A stretch of DNA of 64,000 nucleotides from Bradyrhizobium paxllaeri (GCF_001693515.2 NZ_CP042968.1:2790001-2854000), one strand, 5' to 3'; shown: positions 32,801 to 42,646, counted from the first letter of the stretch. Numbers and translations: made by a program. The notes: a model not told the origin generated them from the letters alone.

Positions 32801-33028
32801 GGCGATTTCTTTGCCGCAGCAAGGCTCAGGATCGACTGCAGACGAAGAGGAATCGTAAGGCTCGATGTCGGAGCGGACGCCGTGGCCGCGACCTTCTTGC
32901 CGGGAAAACTTGGCAGGTCCCGGGCGCGATCCCTGCAACGCGACGGTGATCGGGTCGTCTACATCAGCAAGGATCGCGAGAGGCCGCTTGGAAAGGTCGA
33001 AGGCTTCCTCGACGTTCTGGACGAGTGA
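29828..33028 (+). CDS. Mfd-like DEAD/DEAH helicase (divergent transcription-repair coupling factor paralogue)
   Basis: About 1066 residues with Mfd order: UvrB-like N-terminal module (LPFDQLEPSHEIAGRR, DYPGGALFHGKTFEIFP), a degenerate RNA-polymerase-interaction module (GTVVVHLQRGLALLDGLQT), then a RecG-like translocase with GDVGFGKTEVALRA (Walker A), IDEEQHFG (box II), SATPIPRTLA (III), TNIVESGLDIPRAN (V) and LHQLRGRVGRGG (VI), and a TRCF C-terminal module. Canonical Mfd is somewhat longer and its RID starts with a more conserved VH-x-D-HGIG-x-F; here D and G are lost, so RNA polymerase contact may be altered. The start is uncertain: GTG 29828 is chosen because the 49 upstream codons look non-coding. 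It is unlikely to be the housekeeping mfd. Confidence 0.8.
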   Translation: MGRSSKARVASKATKRKTSLPRTAISSSSPLGMMALHLLAQWRKSGRKGIVFLAESENRAERLGAVIHALAPSCDVLVFPRLNTLPFDQLEPSHEIAGRRSSVLRRLAKPEKPILLVSTAEAVMERLPAPASWSRVILRLKVGAAFSERDLRARLEALGYDLDDEADYPGGALFHGKTFEIFPAGALGPFRVEHSGGVIRRIVAFNPIEHDIVFETKELLVDPMSERLALGNVRGKRSTLFDYCGRAKWIADAGVSAHADSWLGTIEEAAGRTDQEREYLGGREWKKATRRMSVLSQKAPFAPTPDFSQVASPRKALRAFVDETQRAGSRLVFVAALADDLRVMERMSGVKPERFANWDEATAGRNREAALLADFDRGFVVPGRKPLVVVTASDVLGSRAHHPQPLARSWSAAFDHADVPEQGTVVVHLQRGLALLDGLQTVATGGGSSREMIRLVFAGDDAVLVPPADLTIIWPYASELGELTLDKADGSTWWARRTEAENEIQIAGKQLAKHISQRRRRRAQKLVPRGPVYEKFVARFPYFTTVDQAKAIRDVLDDLASGHPMDRVICGDVGFGKTEVALRATAAVVLSGKQVAIAVPTTVLARQHVATFRKRFAPFGIEVGSLSRTDSGAQTREVKEGLKSGKLKVVVGTQALASKDVKFADLGLVIIDEEQHFGAAEKAKLSGLAKSIHALWMSATPIPRTLAAGLAGFRDLSVIASPPVHRLPVVTKVAPLSDAAIAAALLREQRRHGQSFLICPRIQDLDPMLARVQSMAPDLRIVCLHGKLPADEIDDRMMSFVEGRADVLLATNIVESGLDIPRANTIVVCWPERFGLAQLHQLRGRVGRGGIRAFAYLLTDSDSERSEKRLAVLEEFNRPGAGFAISARDLDLRGAGDLLSERQSGHVQVFGPVLYSHLLKLASEKADDRAADLWVPDLNLPIPDMLPPGYVQSEAVRLEIYARAARCPSEDELDDLEEETSRRFGKLPPAAGDFFAAARLRIDCRRRGIVRLDVGADAVAATFLPGKLGRSRARSLQRDGDRVVYISKDRERPLGKVEGFLDVLDE

Positions 33029-33473
33029 TCGCGGCGGCATGAGAGGCAGCTGATCCTCGTCTCTTCATCCGGGCCAATACAGGTCGGAAGCCCGCCGAGC
33101 TTAATTGTGCCGGCGATTCTTGCGCCTGTTACAGGCTAATTTCCTGCTGAGTTCAGCTGAACAGCGTCGATTCTCTTTCGCGCAGTATTTTTCCGCTGAC
33201 TGCTGCGACGAAGAGATGAGTGTCGCGCGGCTCGATCTGACCCAAAGCCTCGATGACAACGCAGTCGCCAACATCGTTAACGTAATGGCGGATTACCTCG
33301 GAATTTCCACGCGCTCGCTCCGTGTAACTACGGAAAAGCGCTGCCACAGCAAGTGACAGATTTTTGGCTCGACACTAGATTGGGAAAAGTTGGCAATGAC
33401 TTTTATCCGCCAACGCCCCGGCAATTTTCTGCCAACGGTTTTGCAAATACATCGTGAAAGAAGGATTTCTCCT
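33029..33473. other. 445-base intergenic region upstream of the pilin gene
   Basis: Holds two small perfect palindromes, CCTGTTACAGG (33125-33135) and GTTCAGCTGAAC (33151-33162), possible regulator sites for the pilus operon. A weak plus-strand frame ending at 33356 (46-83 codons) has no proper ribosome site and no recognisable family. The pilin Shine-Dalgarno GAAAGAAGGA is at the end of the region. Confidence 0.5.
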
Positions 33474-33683
33474 ATGTTGAAATACTACGTCAAGACCACG
33501 GAAGCCCTGAAGCGTCTGCGCACGGACCAGGACGGTGTGGTGTCGTTCGAGTACATTATTGTCGCGGTTTGTATCATTGGCGCAGTGTCAGCGGTGTTCG
33601 GTGTTGGAGCTGGTGGTGCGATCGGGCAGTCGCTGACTGCCGGGATCACCGCTATCACCAACGCTTTCACTGCGGCGGTTTGA
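33474..33683 (+). CDS. flp: Flp-type pilin
   Basis: 69 residues, the major subunit of Tad pili. The prepilin signature is DQDG|VVSFEYIIVA: cleavage after Gly21, Glu at +5 (residue 26) and Tyr at +6, then a hydrophobic stretch to about residue 48 that forms the packing helix. The short Ala/Thr-rich tail is typical for Flp. ATG 33474 with AAGGATTT upstream; the frame is open from 33390 without coding character. First gene of the tad operon and separated from cpaA by a strong hairpin, which would allow pilin excess over the assembly proteins. Confidence 0.93.
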   Translation: MLKYYVKTTEALKRLRTDQDGVVSFEYIIVAVCIIGAVSAVFGVGAGGAIGQSLTAGITAITNAFTAAV

Positions 33684-33701
33684 TACCTCCAACTGACGCC
33701 C

Positions 33702-33729
33702 GAGGGGGGCAATCCAAGGTGCCCCCCTC
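33702..33729 (+). terminator. Strong GC hairpin between flp and cpaA
   Basis: Perfect 10-bp arms GAGGGGGGCA and TGCCCCCCTC around an 8-base loop, 19 bases after the pilin stop. Downstream TTGAAAGTG is only weakly T-rich. Likely a partial terminator or a 3' stabiliser of an abundant pilin mRNA, with read-through into cpaA. Confidence 0.65.
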
Positions 33730-33781
33730 TTGAAAGTGTCCCCCACTTTTCGTGTGCCTTCTTTTTTGAGGCGTACATTTC

Positions 33782-34288
33782 ATGAACTGGATTGCTTCCA
33801 CGGCCTCGATTCTGGAAATCCTGTTGTTGCTATATGTCGCAACGATCGATGTCGCGACGCGATTGATCCGAAATGAAATTTGTCTGGCGCTGGCGCTCCT
33901 CGGGATCGCTGGTCAATTGGCCAGCCCGATGCAAGTTGCGGAGTCGCTGATAGCAGCCGCGATCCTCTTTCTCCTTCTGTTTGTCCTATATGCGCGCGGA
34001 GGAATTGGCGGCGGCGACGTCAAGTTGCTGACTGCCCTGGCGATCGGTTTTCCGCTGACGGGCGTGATCGAGTTGTTGACCATCACCGGGCTGGCCGGCG
34101 GCGTCCTTGCCCTGGTGCATCTCATGATGCGCCATCTACCATATCCCAACCTGGCGCCAGCGGGATCGTCAATCGCGCGCCGCGTCTACGCGATAGAGCG
34201 CTGGCGCCATTTGCGACGCGCGCCGCTACCTTACGGGGTTGCCATCGCGTGCGGCGGTATCTGGACCATCTTCAGCAAAGGATTTTGA
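33782..34288 (+). CDS. cpaA: Prepilin peptidase (TadV/CpaA)
   Basis: 168 residues, membrane aspartyl protease of the short TadV type without the N-methylase domain of PilD. The two catalytic aspartates are Asp23 (ATIDVATRLI) and Asp79 (GGIGGGDVKLL, the GxGD motif). Five to six hydrophobic segments. It would cleave the Flp pilin and the TadE-type pseudopilins after Gly at the cytoplasmic face of the inner membrane. cpaB starts one base after its stop codon. Confidence 0.93.
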   Translation: MNWIASTASILEILLLLYVATIDVATRLIRNEICLALALLGIAGQLASPMQVAESLIAAAILFLLLFVLYARGGIGGGDVKLLTALAIGFPLTGVIELLTITGLAGGVLALVHLMMRHLPYPNLAPAGSSIARRVYAIERWRHLRRAPLPYGVAIACGGIWTIFSKGF

Positions 34289-34289
34289 C

Positions 34290-35258
34290 ATGTCGTCCGC
34301 GTTGCGCCTCTCGATCATCCTGGTGCTGTTGCTCGCAACCACTGCGTTCGGGCTTATTGCCTATAACATGAACCTGCCGAAACAGGTCCCGGTAGTCCCG
34401 GTAGCAGAGGTCAAGGAGCAGGGGCCGACGCCTTCTTCGACTGTAGGGTATTTTGTAGCGGCACGTCCGCTGTCGAAAGGTACATTGGCCCGCGAAGAAG
34501 ATTTCGCAGTTCGCTCGGTGCCGCCTGAACGTCTTCCAGCAGGAGCGATTCTTGAAACACCCGACTCGAAGGTCGGACTTCCCGGCTCCCTGGTTCGCAA
34601 GTTCGTCGACGCTGGCAGTCCGATCACTTTACAGGACGTATTGCGACCGCGAGATCGCGGTTTCCTGGCCAGCGTCCTGGCACCCGATAGCCGCGCAATC
34701 AGCATCAAGGTGGACGAGGAGTCTGGCGTCTCGGGCCTGATCAGGCCAGGTGATCATGTTGATGTCTTATTGACCCAAGTCTTCGAGAAGGCAGATCCCG
34801 CGCGTCGGGCCTTGAGCGAAACCGTTCTGGGCAACGTTCGAGTCATTGCGATTGACCAGGAGATTGTGCAAGGCGGGCGAGGCGTTAGCTCGATGGCCGG
34901 CAAGCAAGCGCAAACTGTGTCGTTGGAGCTTGCGCCAGAGCAAGTCAAGAAGATCACAGTGGCAAGGCAGATCGGAACGCTCTCCCTGGTCGTACGGGCA
35001 GCAGTCGATGGTTGGGATACAGCGGACGCTGGCGCCATCTCCAGCTGCGATGTGTCGCCGGAAATTGCTCGCCAGAATGCAATTGCCGGCCGGACTGCAG
35101 CGGTCGTCGTTCATTCTGGCGGTCAGATCAAGCAATACTCAGTCAGGAAACAGGACACAGGCGACAACGACACTATGGTCAACTGCGATGGGTCGGAAGT
35201 TTCTCGCCGGGGTACGACGATGGTGGTTCAGGCAGGAAAGTTGTTGGAGAAACGTTGA
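34290..35258 (+). CDS. cpaB: Flp pilus assembly protein CpaB/RcpC
   Basis: 322 residues. N-terminal membrane anchor (RLSIILVLLLATTAFGLIAYN) followed by a SAF domain (residues about 55-125, YFVAARPLSKGTLAREEDF) and the RcpC/CpaB domain with AISIKVDEESGVSGLIRPGDHVDVLLT. Known members are periplasmic and help organise the secretin and pilus. ATG 34290 is used; longer frame from 34239 overlaps cpaA. Stop overlaps cpaE start (TGATG). Confidence 0.92.
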   Translation: MSSALRLSIILVLLLATTAFGLIAYNMNLPKQVPVVPVAEVKEQGPTPSSTVGYFVAARPLSKGTLAREEDFAVRSVPPERLPAGAILETPDSKVGLPGSLVRKFVDAGSPITLQDVLRPRDRGFLASVLAPDSRAISIKVDEESGVSGLIRPGDHVDVLLTQVFEKADPARRALSETVLGNVRVIAIDQEIVQGGRGVSSMAGKQAQTVSLELAPEQVKKITVARQIGTLSLVVRAAVDGWDTADAGAISSCDVSPEIARQNAIAGRTAAVVVHSGGQIKQYSVRKQDTGDNDTMVNCDGSEVSRRGTTMVVQAGKLLEKR

Positions 35259-36456
35259 TGAGCGTTAACATTGCAGTCGTCAGTTCGCCTGAGGAAGCTA
35301 CGTCTGTTGTAGCGCGCAACCGGGTCGTCTGTTTTGTAAATGACGAGCTCAGTGCGGCGGCTCTGCGCAAGGGCCTCGAAGGCAGCAACATATCGATCAG
35401 ACGTGGCACGATTCGTAATGCCATACGGATGCTCGAAACCGACACCGAATTGCTTGCGTTGGTGACGGACATCAGTGGAATCGATGATCCATTTGCCGAA
35501 CTGGAAAGGCTGGCCGGCGTCTGCCCACCCGACGTCCGGGTAGCTCTAATCGGTGAGAGCAGGGAGATCACCTTCTATCGCCAGCTTATGGAACTCGGCT
35601 TGACCGAGTACCTGCCGAGGCCGATCACGCGTGACATGGTGCTGGACCAGCTGCGCCCGAAGCTGCTTGGCGACGTAGCGCCGGGTCCGACCGACCGTGG
35701 CGGGCATGTGATCTCGATCTGTGGCGCGCAGGGCGGTGCCGGTGCAACGAGTATCGCCATCAATCTCGCGCTGCAACTGGCCGAGACCACCAAGGCCAAG
35801 GTCGCGCTGCTCGACCTTCATCTGCAGGGCGGCGAAACAGCTGTCATGTTGGGTGTTCAACCCGGGCCAGGTCTGCGTATCGCGCTGGAAAATCCGATGC
35901 GGGCGGACACGTTATTCCTGGAGCGCGCCGCAATTGAAGTCAACGAGCGGGTTTGCCTGATCTCCGCCGATGAAGAACTGGATGCGCAGCTCGACATCAC
36001 CGAGGCGGGCGTGAGGCACGTGCTGGGTCTGCTCCGCCAACGGTTCAATTACATCGTTGTCGACGTACCGGTGCCGTTTCCACCATCGATCCATCCGGTG
36101 ATCACTCTTTCTCGTCATGTGCTGGTGCTGCTGGAAGCCGAGGTGACCGGACTTCGCAATGCCCATGCACTGCGCACCGCCGTCACCAACATTGCCGGCA
36201 AGGATCGGGTCTTTACTTTGCTCAACCGTGCCAATCGCCCCGGCGGCCTGCCCAGGGCCGCGGTTGTCAAGGCCTTGGGGGCAGAACCGGACATGGTGGT
36301 GCCCGATCTCGGGAAGGGGATGACCCAGGCGGTCAATCTCGGAATTCCAGCGCTCAAGCACGTATCGGGTCTGCGACGTCACCTTGCCCCGATCGTACGG
36401 GAGATCACGGGGCTCGGCGCCGAGCGGAAGGGACGGCTGAGGAGGCTGCTCGGATT

Positions 36457-36460
<4 letters not shown>
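35258..36460 (+). CDS. cpaE: Pilus assembly ATPase-like protein CpaE/TadZ
   Basis: 400 residues: an N-terminal response-regulator-like domain (residues 10-130) and a MinD/ParA-like C-terminal domain. TadZ/CpaE proteins localise the Tad machine at the pole. The deviant Walker A reads CGAQGGAGATSIAIN, without the signature lysines of MinD-type ATPases (KGGxGKT), so nucleotide may be bound but hydrolysis is doubtful, as in some TadZ. LLDLHLQGG and VVDVPVPFPP are the A' and B-like strands. Start overlaps cpaB, end overlaps cpaF (ATGA). Confidence 0.9.
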
Positions 36461-37829
<1,369 letters not shown>

Positions 37830-37833
<4 letters not shown>

Positions 37834-38762
37834 TACCGGAGTTCGTGATCGTCACTGTTCTAGCGCTTGCGATGTGCGCAGCAGTCAATTCGTTGTGGCT
37901 CGACGGTCGAGAGCGACGCATACAGCGCCAGCTGACGGTAGCTCTACCAGCCTCACATCCGGTCAATCTGCCATCCATTCGGCGGGCGGAGACCGGGTCC
38001 CGGGCTCTGTTTCTCCATCGTCTGGCCAATTACAGGCCGGAGATGGTTCACGCCTGGCATCCGGCATATGTGCTAGTTGCCGCCGCGATCACGGTGGTGG
38101 CAATCTTCTTTGCCAATCGCTTTCTGGGATTTTCCACCCTCTACGTGTCTGTCGCGGCTGCCATTGCCGCCATAGTGGTCGTGCGAGTTCTGTTTGGATG
38201 GCAACAACGTCGCTTCGCCAGTCAACTTTTTCGACAGCTGCCTGACGCGATCCAACTGGTGACAAGTACGGTTCGGTCTGGTCTGCCCGTGCACGAGGCA
38301 TTTCGCACGATCGCGCGCGAGATGCCGCAACCAACTGCTGGCCAGTTTGCTATCGTATGCAACGAAGTGAATCTGGGAAGACCTCCGGAGGAAGCCGTCG
38401 AAGCCGTCTATCGGCGAACGCAAGTGGCAGAATATGCAATGTTTGCGGTGACGCTTGCTGTTCAGTTGAAGTCAGGCGGCAGCTTGGCCGAAACCTTGCA
38501 GACACTGGGAGACACTGTGAGTCAGCGTGTTGCGCTGGCTGCTCGCGCCAAGGCGCTGGCGGGAGAAGTGATCTTTTCCTCACGAGCACTTACGATCTCA
38601 CCCTTGATTGCGGGCGCGTTGCTATACGCGGCCAATCCGAAAAATGTTGATTTATTGTTCTCTGATCCGACTGGGAACAAGCTCCTGGCCTACGCGGTAG
38701 CCTCGGTGCTTATCGGGCACCTGGTGATCAGTTGGATGGTCAGACGGGAAACAGAACTATGA
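37830..38762 (+). CDS. tadB: Inner-membrane platform protein TadB
   Basis: 310 residues with a T2SF (GspF-like) domain in the second half: FRQLPDAIQLVTSTVRSGLPVHEAFRTIARE and AEYAMFAVTLAVQLKSGGSLAETLQTL. Hydrophobic segments at the N-terminus (1-20), about 75-115 and at the C-terminus (250-305). Pairs with TadC to form the inner-membrane platform. Starts and ends in ATGA overlaps. Confidence 0.92.
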
Positions 38763-39667
38763 CTTTTGGTCTCAGTCTGGTGGCCCTCGCAGTAGCAGCC
38801 GGAACTGCGACCTGCTTGTTGATCATCCGAGAAATTCATGTCCGTGCATTGGATACACGGGTATCAAACGCCGTGATGGGCATCCCTTACCGGTCAGCGC
38901 CGTTCCAGGACATGACCAGTTGGTTTTCGTGGCTCGGCATGCGGTATCGGCGCTTCTACGCCGAGGAGAACCTGGAACAGCTACGAACGATCCTTCACTC
39001 ATCAGGTTTCAATCATCATCGAACCTTGCCGATCTGGATCGGTATCAAAGTCGTCAGCACATTCCTGTTCCCGGTCATTGCGCTACTCCTTGCGCAGCTT
39101 TCGGGAAGGGGGCCTGCCGACGTGCTGGTCTTCGGGCTCATTGGCGTGGTGATCGGAATTATGGGACCGCGATTGATTCTGTCGGTGCTGAAACGGCGTT
39201 TTGATGCGGCTATTCGGCTAGGTACGCCGAATATGATCGATCTGCTGGTTGTGTGCAGCGAAGCGGGAATGGGCATGGAGAGCGGGCTGGCACGTGTGGC
39301 GGAAGAAATGAAGCAGACCAATCCAGCTATGGCCTGGGTGTTGCATCGACTTCTTGATGATCTCCGGATTTTGCCAAATCGCATCGACGCATTCGAGAAT
39401 TTGGCATCAACCTCGGATGGGCTTCGCCGGTTCGGAACCATGATCAGCCAGAGCCTGCAATACGGGACGCCGTTGAGCCAGGCGCTACGCAGTATCGCTG
39501 TCGACCTGCGGCGAGAACGTATTACCAAGCTCGAAGAGAGAGCACACAAGTTGGGCGCCAAGCTGACCATTCCGATGGTGCTGTTCCTGCTTCCAGCGAT
39601 GTTCATCATTATGGGTGGAAGTCCCGTTCTGCATCTTGTTCGTTCGTTCGCCAGCTTCGGTAAGTAG
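38759..39667 (+). CDS. tadC: Inner-membrane platform protein TadC
   Basis: 302 residues, second T2SF-domain protein. NMIDLLVVCSEAGMGMESGLARVAEEM and FGTMISQSLQYGTPLSQALRSIA are the two GspF-like helical hairpins; TM segments at about 4-24, 95-145 and 275-300. ATG 38759 overlaps tadB TGA; the upstream frame from 38732 is the tadB end in another phase. Followed after 2 bases by the methyltransferase-like gene. Confidence 0.92.
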   Translation: MTFGLSLVALAVAAGTATCLLIIREIHVRALDTRVSNAVMGIPYRSAPFQDMTSWFSWLGMRYRRFYAEENLEQLRTILHSSGFNHHRTLPIWIGIKVVSTFLFPVIALLLAQLSGRGPADVLVFGLIGVVIGIMGPRLILSVLKRRFDAAIRLGTPNMIDLLVVCSEAGMGMESGLARVAEEMKQTNPAMAWVLHRLLDDLRILPNRIDAFENLASTSDGLRRFGTMISQSLQYGTPLSQALRSIAVDLRRERITKLEERAHKLGAKLTIPMVLFLLPAMFIIMGGSPVLHLVRSFASFGK

Positions 39668-39669
39668 CC

Positions 39670-40317
39670 ATGAGCACGATCGCCCTGTCGAAAAACTGTT
39701 CTTACGATCGGATCATGCGGCTGTTTGGCAGCATGTGGTTCTTTTTGCTGGCGCTTTGCGTGGCCATCAAAATTGGGGCATCGCCTACCGATTCCTGGCC
39801 ATCGCTCCTGTCGGGCTTTTGTCTCGGCATTTTCTACATGCTCCTGGCGCTGTTGATCATGACGCGCTCTCCGGCAAAGGCGCATGCAGATGGCCTGCTT
39901 CCGAGAATAGCTGCGTTCGTCGGCAGCTATCTGCCATGGACGATCAGCTTTCTGGGCAAAACCGACGAAACGCTGCCAAACCTGGCATCGACAGCTTGCG
40001 TGCTGGTCGGCACGATCATGATGCTTGTCACTATCCGACATCTCGGTCGGTCGTTCAGCTTGGTGCCACAGGCGCGTTCGGTGGTGCAGACCGGTCCGTA
40101 TCGATGGATCAAGCACCCGCTTTACCTCGCAGAAGAAATCGTGGTCCTGGGCGTCGTGCTGCAATACCTGACACCGGTTACGGTGATCGTATTGATCCTG
40201 CATGTGGGCATCCAGGTATGCCGAATTCTTTACGAGGAAGACCTGCTTCGGCGCAATTGCCCTGAGTATTCCAGCTACGAAGCATCGCGTTGGCGAGTGG
40301 TCCCTTATGTTTGGTGA
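39670..40317 (+). CDS. Isoprenylcysteine carboxyl methyltransferase (ICMT)-family membrane protein
   Basis: 215 residues with five to six hydrophobic segments (e.g. 17-35, 47-65, 105-120, 158-180). The C-terminal signature VQTGPYRWIKHPLYLAEE (about 138-155) and YEEDLLRRNCPEYSSY...R is the SAM-binding pattern of ICMT/phospholipid methyltransferase-type enzymes. It sits 2 bases after tadC and 6 bases before tadE, so it is a true member of the tad operon. No standard Tad function is known for it. Since the CpaA peptidase lacks a methylase domain, methylation of pilin N-termini or of a lipid/peptide in the pilus is an open possibility. Confidence 0.82.
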   Translation: MSTIALSKNCSYDRIMRLFGSMWFFLLALCVAIKIGASPTDSWPSLLSGFCLGIFYMLLALLIMTRSPAKAHADGLLPRIAAFVGSYLPWTISFLGKTDETLPNLASTACVLVGTIMMLVTIRHLGRSFSLVPQARSVVQTGPYRWIKHPLYLAEEIVVLGVVLQYLTPVTVIVLILHVGIQVCRILYEEDLLRRNCPEYSSYEASRWRVVPYVW

Positions 40318-40323
40318 GCGGCC

Positions 40324-40845
40324 ATGCGTGGCCGAATTGTCATGGACATGGTTCAAATCGCTACTGCTCGGACTCCGCGATCGGAAGTGGTAGGTATCGG
40401 TCGAGGCAGGCGGGCGTGCTGTCGGAAGTCCTTCACCGCGGATCAGCGCGGCGCCGTCGCGTTTGAGACAGTGTTCGTTTACATATTCTTGGTGGCGTTC
40501 TTGCTGATGCCGCTCGCCGACGTAGCCGCTGCAGGCTTCCGCTTTATCTCCGCGTGGACGGCGCTGCGTTCCTTCGGGCAATATGTACAGTATTATAATC
40601 CGCTCGGCCCTGACGGCACGGTGACCTGGAGGCCAGGACTACAGACAACAGTCGCTGGTCATACGATCGGCAGCATCCAGGTTATATGCGGAGACGCAGG
40701 CGCTACCTGCTCGCCAGGCAATATTTCTTCTCCCAAGTACATTACATTTTCGACGACCATCACTTTGACGCCGATTGTGTTGACGGGTGTGCTGTGCCCC
40801 AACAGTTGTACGTACACGTTGCCTTACTCTGAACGCTTCCAGTAG
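40324..40845 (+). CDS. tadE: TadE-like pseudopilin
   Basis: 173 residues. The prepilin-like site DQRG|AVAFETVFVYIFLVAFLL has Gly at -1 and Glu at +5, then a TM helix, so CpaA may process it. The leader is unusually long (about 42 residues, Arg-rich) if ATG 40324 is the start; MDMVQ at 40342 is an alternative. The periplasmic part carries Cys pairs (VICGDAGATC, GVLCPNSC). TadE/F proteins are minor pseudopilins needed for assembly. Confidence 0.8.
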   Translation: MRGRIVMDMVQIATARTPRSEVVGIGRGRRACCRKSFTADQRGAVAFETVFVYIFLVAFLLMPLADVAAAGFRFISAWTALRSFGQYVQYYNPLGPDGTVTWRPGLQTTVAGHTIGSIQVICGDAGATCSPGNISSPKYITFSTTITLTPIVLTGVLCPNSCTYTLPYSERFQ

Positions 40846-40853
40846 GTGTTTCC

Positions 40854-42230
40854 ATGCGTAAGCTGCTCCGTTCCCGACGAGGCTCGGCCGCATTCGCAAC
40901 AGTCATCGCCCTCGTTCCGCTCATCGGCGCGGTCGCACTCGGGGCCGAGGCCGGATCGTGGTACGTCACCAAGCAGCACGCGCAAAACGCCGCCGACTCG
41001 GCCGCCTACTCGGGCGCCTTGCGGCTGGCATGCACGATCGCTGGCGCGGCCTGCGAGGCACAATCGGTGGATTATCGTGGCAAGGAATTCGCGGCACAGA
41101 ATGCGTTCTGCAACTCCGGCGACACCGCCTATCCGGGCACCAATTGTGCGCCGAGCCTTCCGAGCGGAATCTCGCGGGCCGTGCAGATCGATATCGGCGA
41201 TTACAGTGCGGGCACGTTCTCAACGCCGGCTGCGGGCACCGGCAACGCCGTTCGCGCCAGGACCAGCCAGCAACAGCCTGCCTACTTGGCGGCAGTGCTG
41301 GGTTTAACCACCGTCAACATTCCCGCCCAAGCCATTGCTCTGGTCAAGCTGCCGAGCAAGGTGTGTGCCTTGGCACTTGGACCTGATCCGAACGCAGGGA
41401 ACGGGGCGCTTAAAATTGCTGGTAACACCAGCAGCAACGGAACGGGTTGCCCGATCATGTCGGATGCGAGTGTCCAGTTTGCCAGCACTCCCTCTTTCAG
41501 CGGTTCAGGATGGGCTGTCTTGGGTGCAACTGGCTGTAGTCCAAACAGCACCTGCGCCAGTCCCGGCGTAACGCACAACTACTTTATGCCTCCTGCGCTG
41601 GACCCACTTCAGGGGCTGCAGAGTGCGTCGTTCAACACGAGGACCGGCGATACCTCAGCCAATAGTACAAAGGTGACGTGCCCCGCCGTCAACCCCGTCA
41701 CTAGACTACCATATCCCAACGGCAGCAAGTGTTATAACCTCCCGCCCAACGACAGCAGCGGCGCGTATACTGGGAACTTTAACTGGGGCACCCAGGACTA
41801 TGTAACGTTTACTGGGTCAGGAACCTATTTTTTCTATAATGCATCAATAAATATGACGGGCGCAACCGTCACGGGAACAGCTGTAAACATTGTGTTGCTC
41901 GGAAATTCGAGCCTCACGATCAATGGCGGGACGGTCACTCTCTCCGCTCTTACCAGCAACCCGACATACCCTGCGCTGAGTGGGGTTCTGATTGACGATC
42001 AAACAACCGCTAGTGTCAACATTGGCGGCAACGGCGTGATTAAGCTTGCGGGCGCGATGTACTTTCCCAAAGCAGATGTGTCGTTTGGTGGGAACACTCA
42101 ACCTGCCAATACGACCTGCTCGACTGTGATCGCCAAGACACTCAACCTCAGCGGTGGCTCGTACCTGAGCACGGATGGATGTGCTTCGACCACCGTCGCT
42201 TACACCCAAGTCGTCGCTTTGGTGCAATGA
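40854..42230 (+). CDS. tadG: TadG-like pilus assembly protein
   Basis: 458 residues. N-terminal TadE/G motif RRGSAAFATVIALVPLIGAVALGAEAG then WYVTKQHAQNAADSAAYSGAL, typical for TadG. The +5 Glu is Ala here, so peptidase processing is doubtful. There is no von Willebrand domain; instead the last half is Ser/Thr/Asn/Gly-rich and looks like a parallel beta-helix (repeated NITGATVTG, LTINGGTVT, VNIGGNGVI). Probably an exported, membrane-anchored protein. Overlaps the next gene by 4 bases. Confidence 0.82.
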   Translation: MRKLLRSRRGSAAFATVIALVPLIGAVALGAEAGSWYVTKQHAQNAADSAAYSGALRLACTIAGAACEAQSVDYRGKEFAAQNAFCNSGDTAYPGTNCAPSLPSGISRAVQIDIGDYSAGTFSTPAAGTGNAVRARTSQQQPAYLAAVLGLTTVNIPAQAIALVKLPSKVCALALGPDPNAGNGALKIAGNTSSNGTGCPIMSDASVQFASTPSFSGSGWAVLGATGCSPNSTCASPGVTHNYFMPPALDPLQGLQSASFNTRTGDTSANSTKVTCPAVNPVTRLPYPNGSKCYNLPPNDSSGAYTGNFNWGTQDYVTFTGSGTYFFYNASINMTGATVTGTAVNIVLLGNSSLTINGGTVTLSALTSNPTYPALSGVLIDDQTTASVNIGGNGVIKLAGAMYFPKADVSFGGNTQPANTTCSTVIAKTLNLSGGSYLSTDGCASTTVAYTQVVALVQ

Positions 42231-42646
42231 TGAGAAAGCTCGACAATCGCGGTGTCGCGGCCTTCGAATTCATCCTTGTCTTCGTGTCGCTTTTCACATT
42301 GATCTTCGCCATCTTCGATCTCGGACGCTACGCCATCACGATGCAGTCCTTGCGGAAGCTCGCGAGTGCCGGCGCGCGGGCGGTCATGATCAACTGCTAC
42401 ACGCCTGCCTTGCTCCAGAGCCCGCCTCAGTCGCCGTCCGGCTGCACCGGCGATCCCATGCCCACTACCGACAAGCAAAACGCGGCGCCGTTCCTGTACT
42501 TCGGCGGTCTCACGCCGACGCTGAACGTGGCGTCCAGCGGCAACAATTTGACGGTTACAGCTTCTCAAGCCGGCTTCGCGATGCTGATGCCGATATGGGG
42601 CACAGCACTCAATGCGCCGAGCGCTTCCACAACCATCCCCTTCTAA
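42227..42646 (+). CDS. Second TadE/TadF-like pseudopilin
   Basis: 139 residues. NRG|VAAFEFILVFVSLFTLIFAIFDLGRYA has Gly -1 and Glu +5 and a long hydrophobic helix, as in TadE/TadF. The start is one of two tandem ATGs (42227 or 42230) overlapping the tadG stop. The periplasmic part is about 95 residues with one CYTPA...GCTGDP Cys pair. Last gene before the 470-base gap. Confidence 0.82.
   Translation: MMRKLDNRGVAAFEFILVFVSLFTLIFAIFDLGRYAITMQSLRKLASAGARAVMINCYTPALLQSPPQSPSGCTGDPMPTTDKQNAAPFLYFGGLTPTLNVASSGNNLTVTASQAGFAMLMPIWGTALNAPSASTTIPF

Noticed and set aside
33105..33356. 83-codon plus-strand frame upstream of flp
   Set aside because: No ribosome site at an appropriate distance and no recognisable family; a shorter ATG at 33216 is no better supported.
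33390..33440. Sigma-54-type promoter upstream of flp
   Set aside because: GG and GC pairs are present in CGGCAATTTTCTGCC but the spacing is one base short and TGGCAC/TTGC are not matched.
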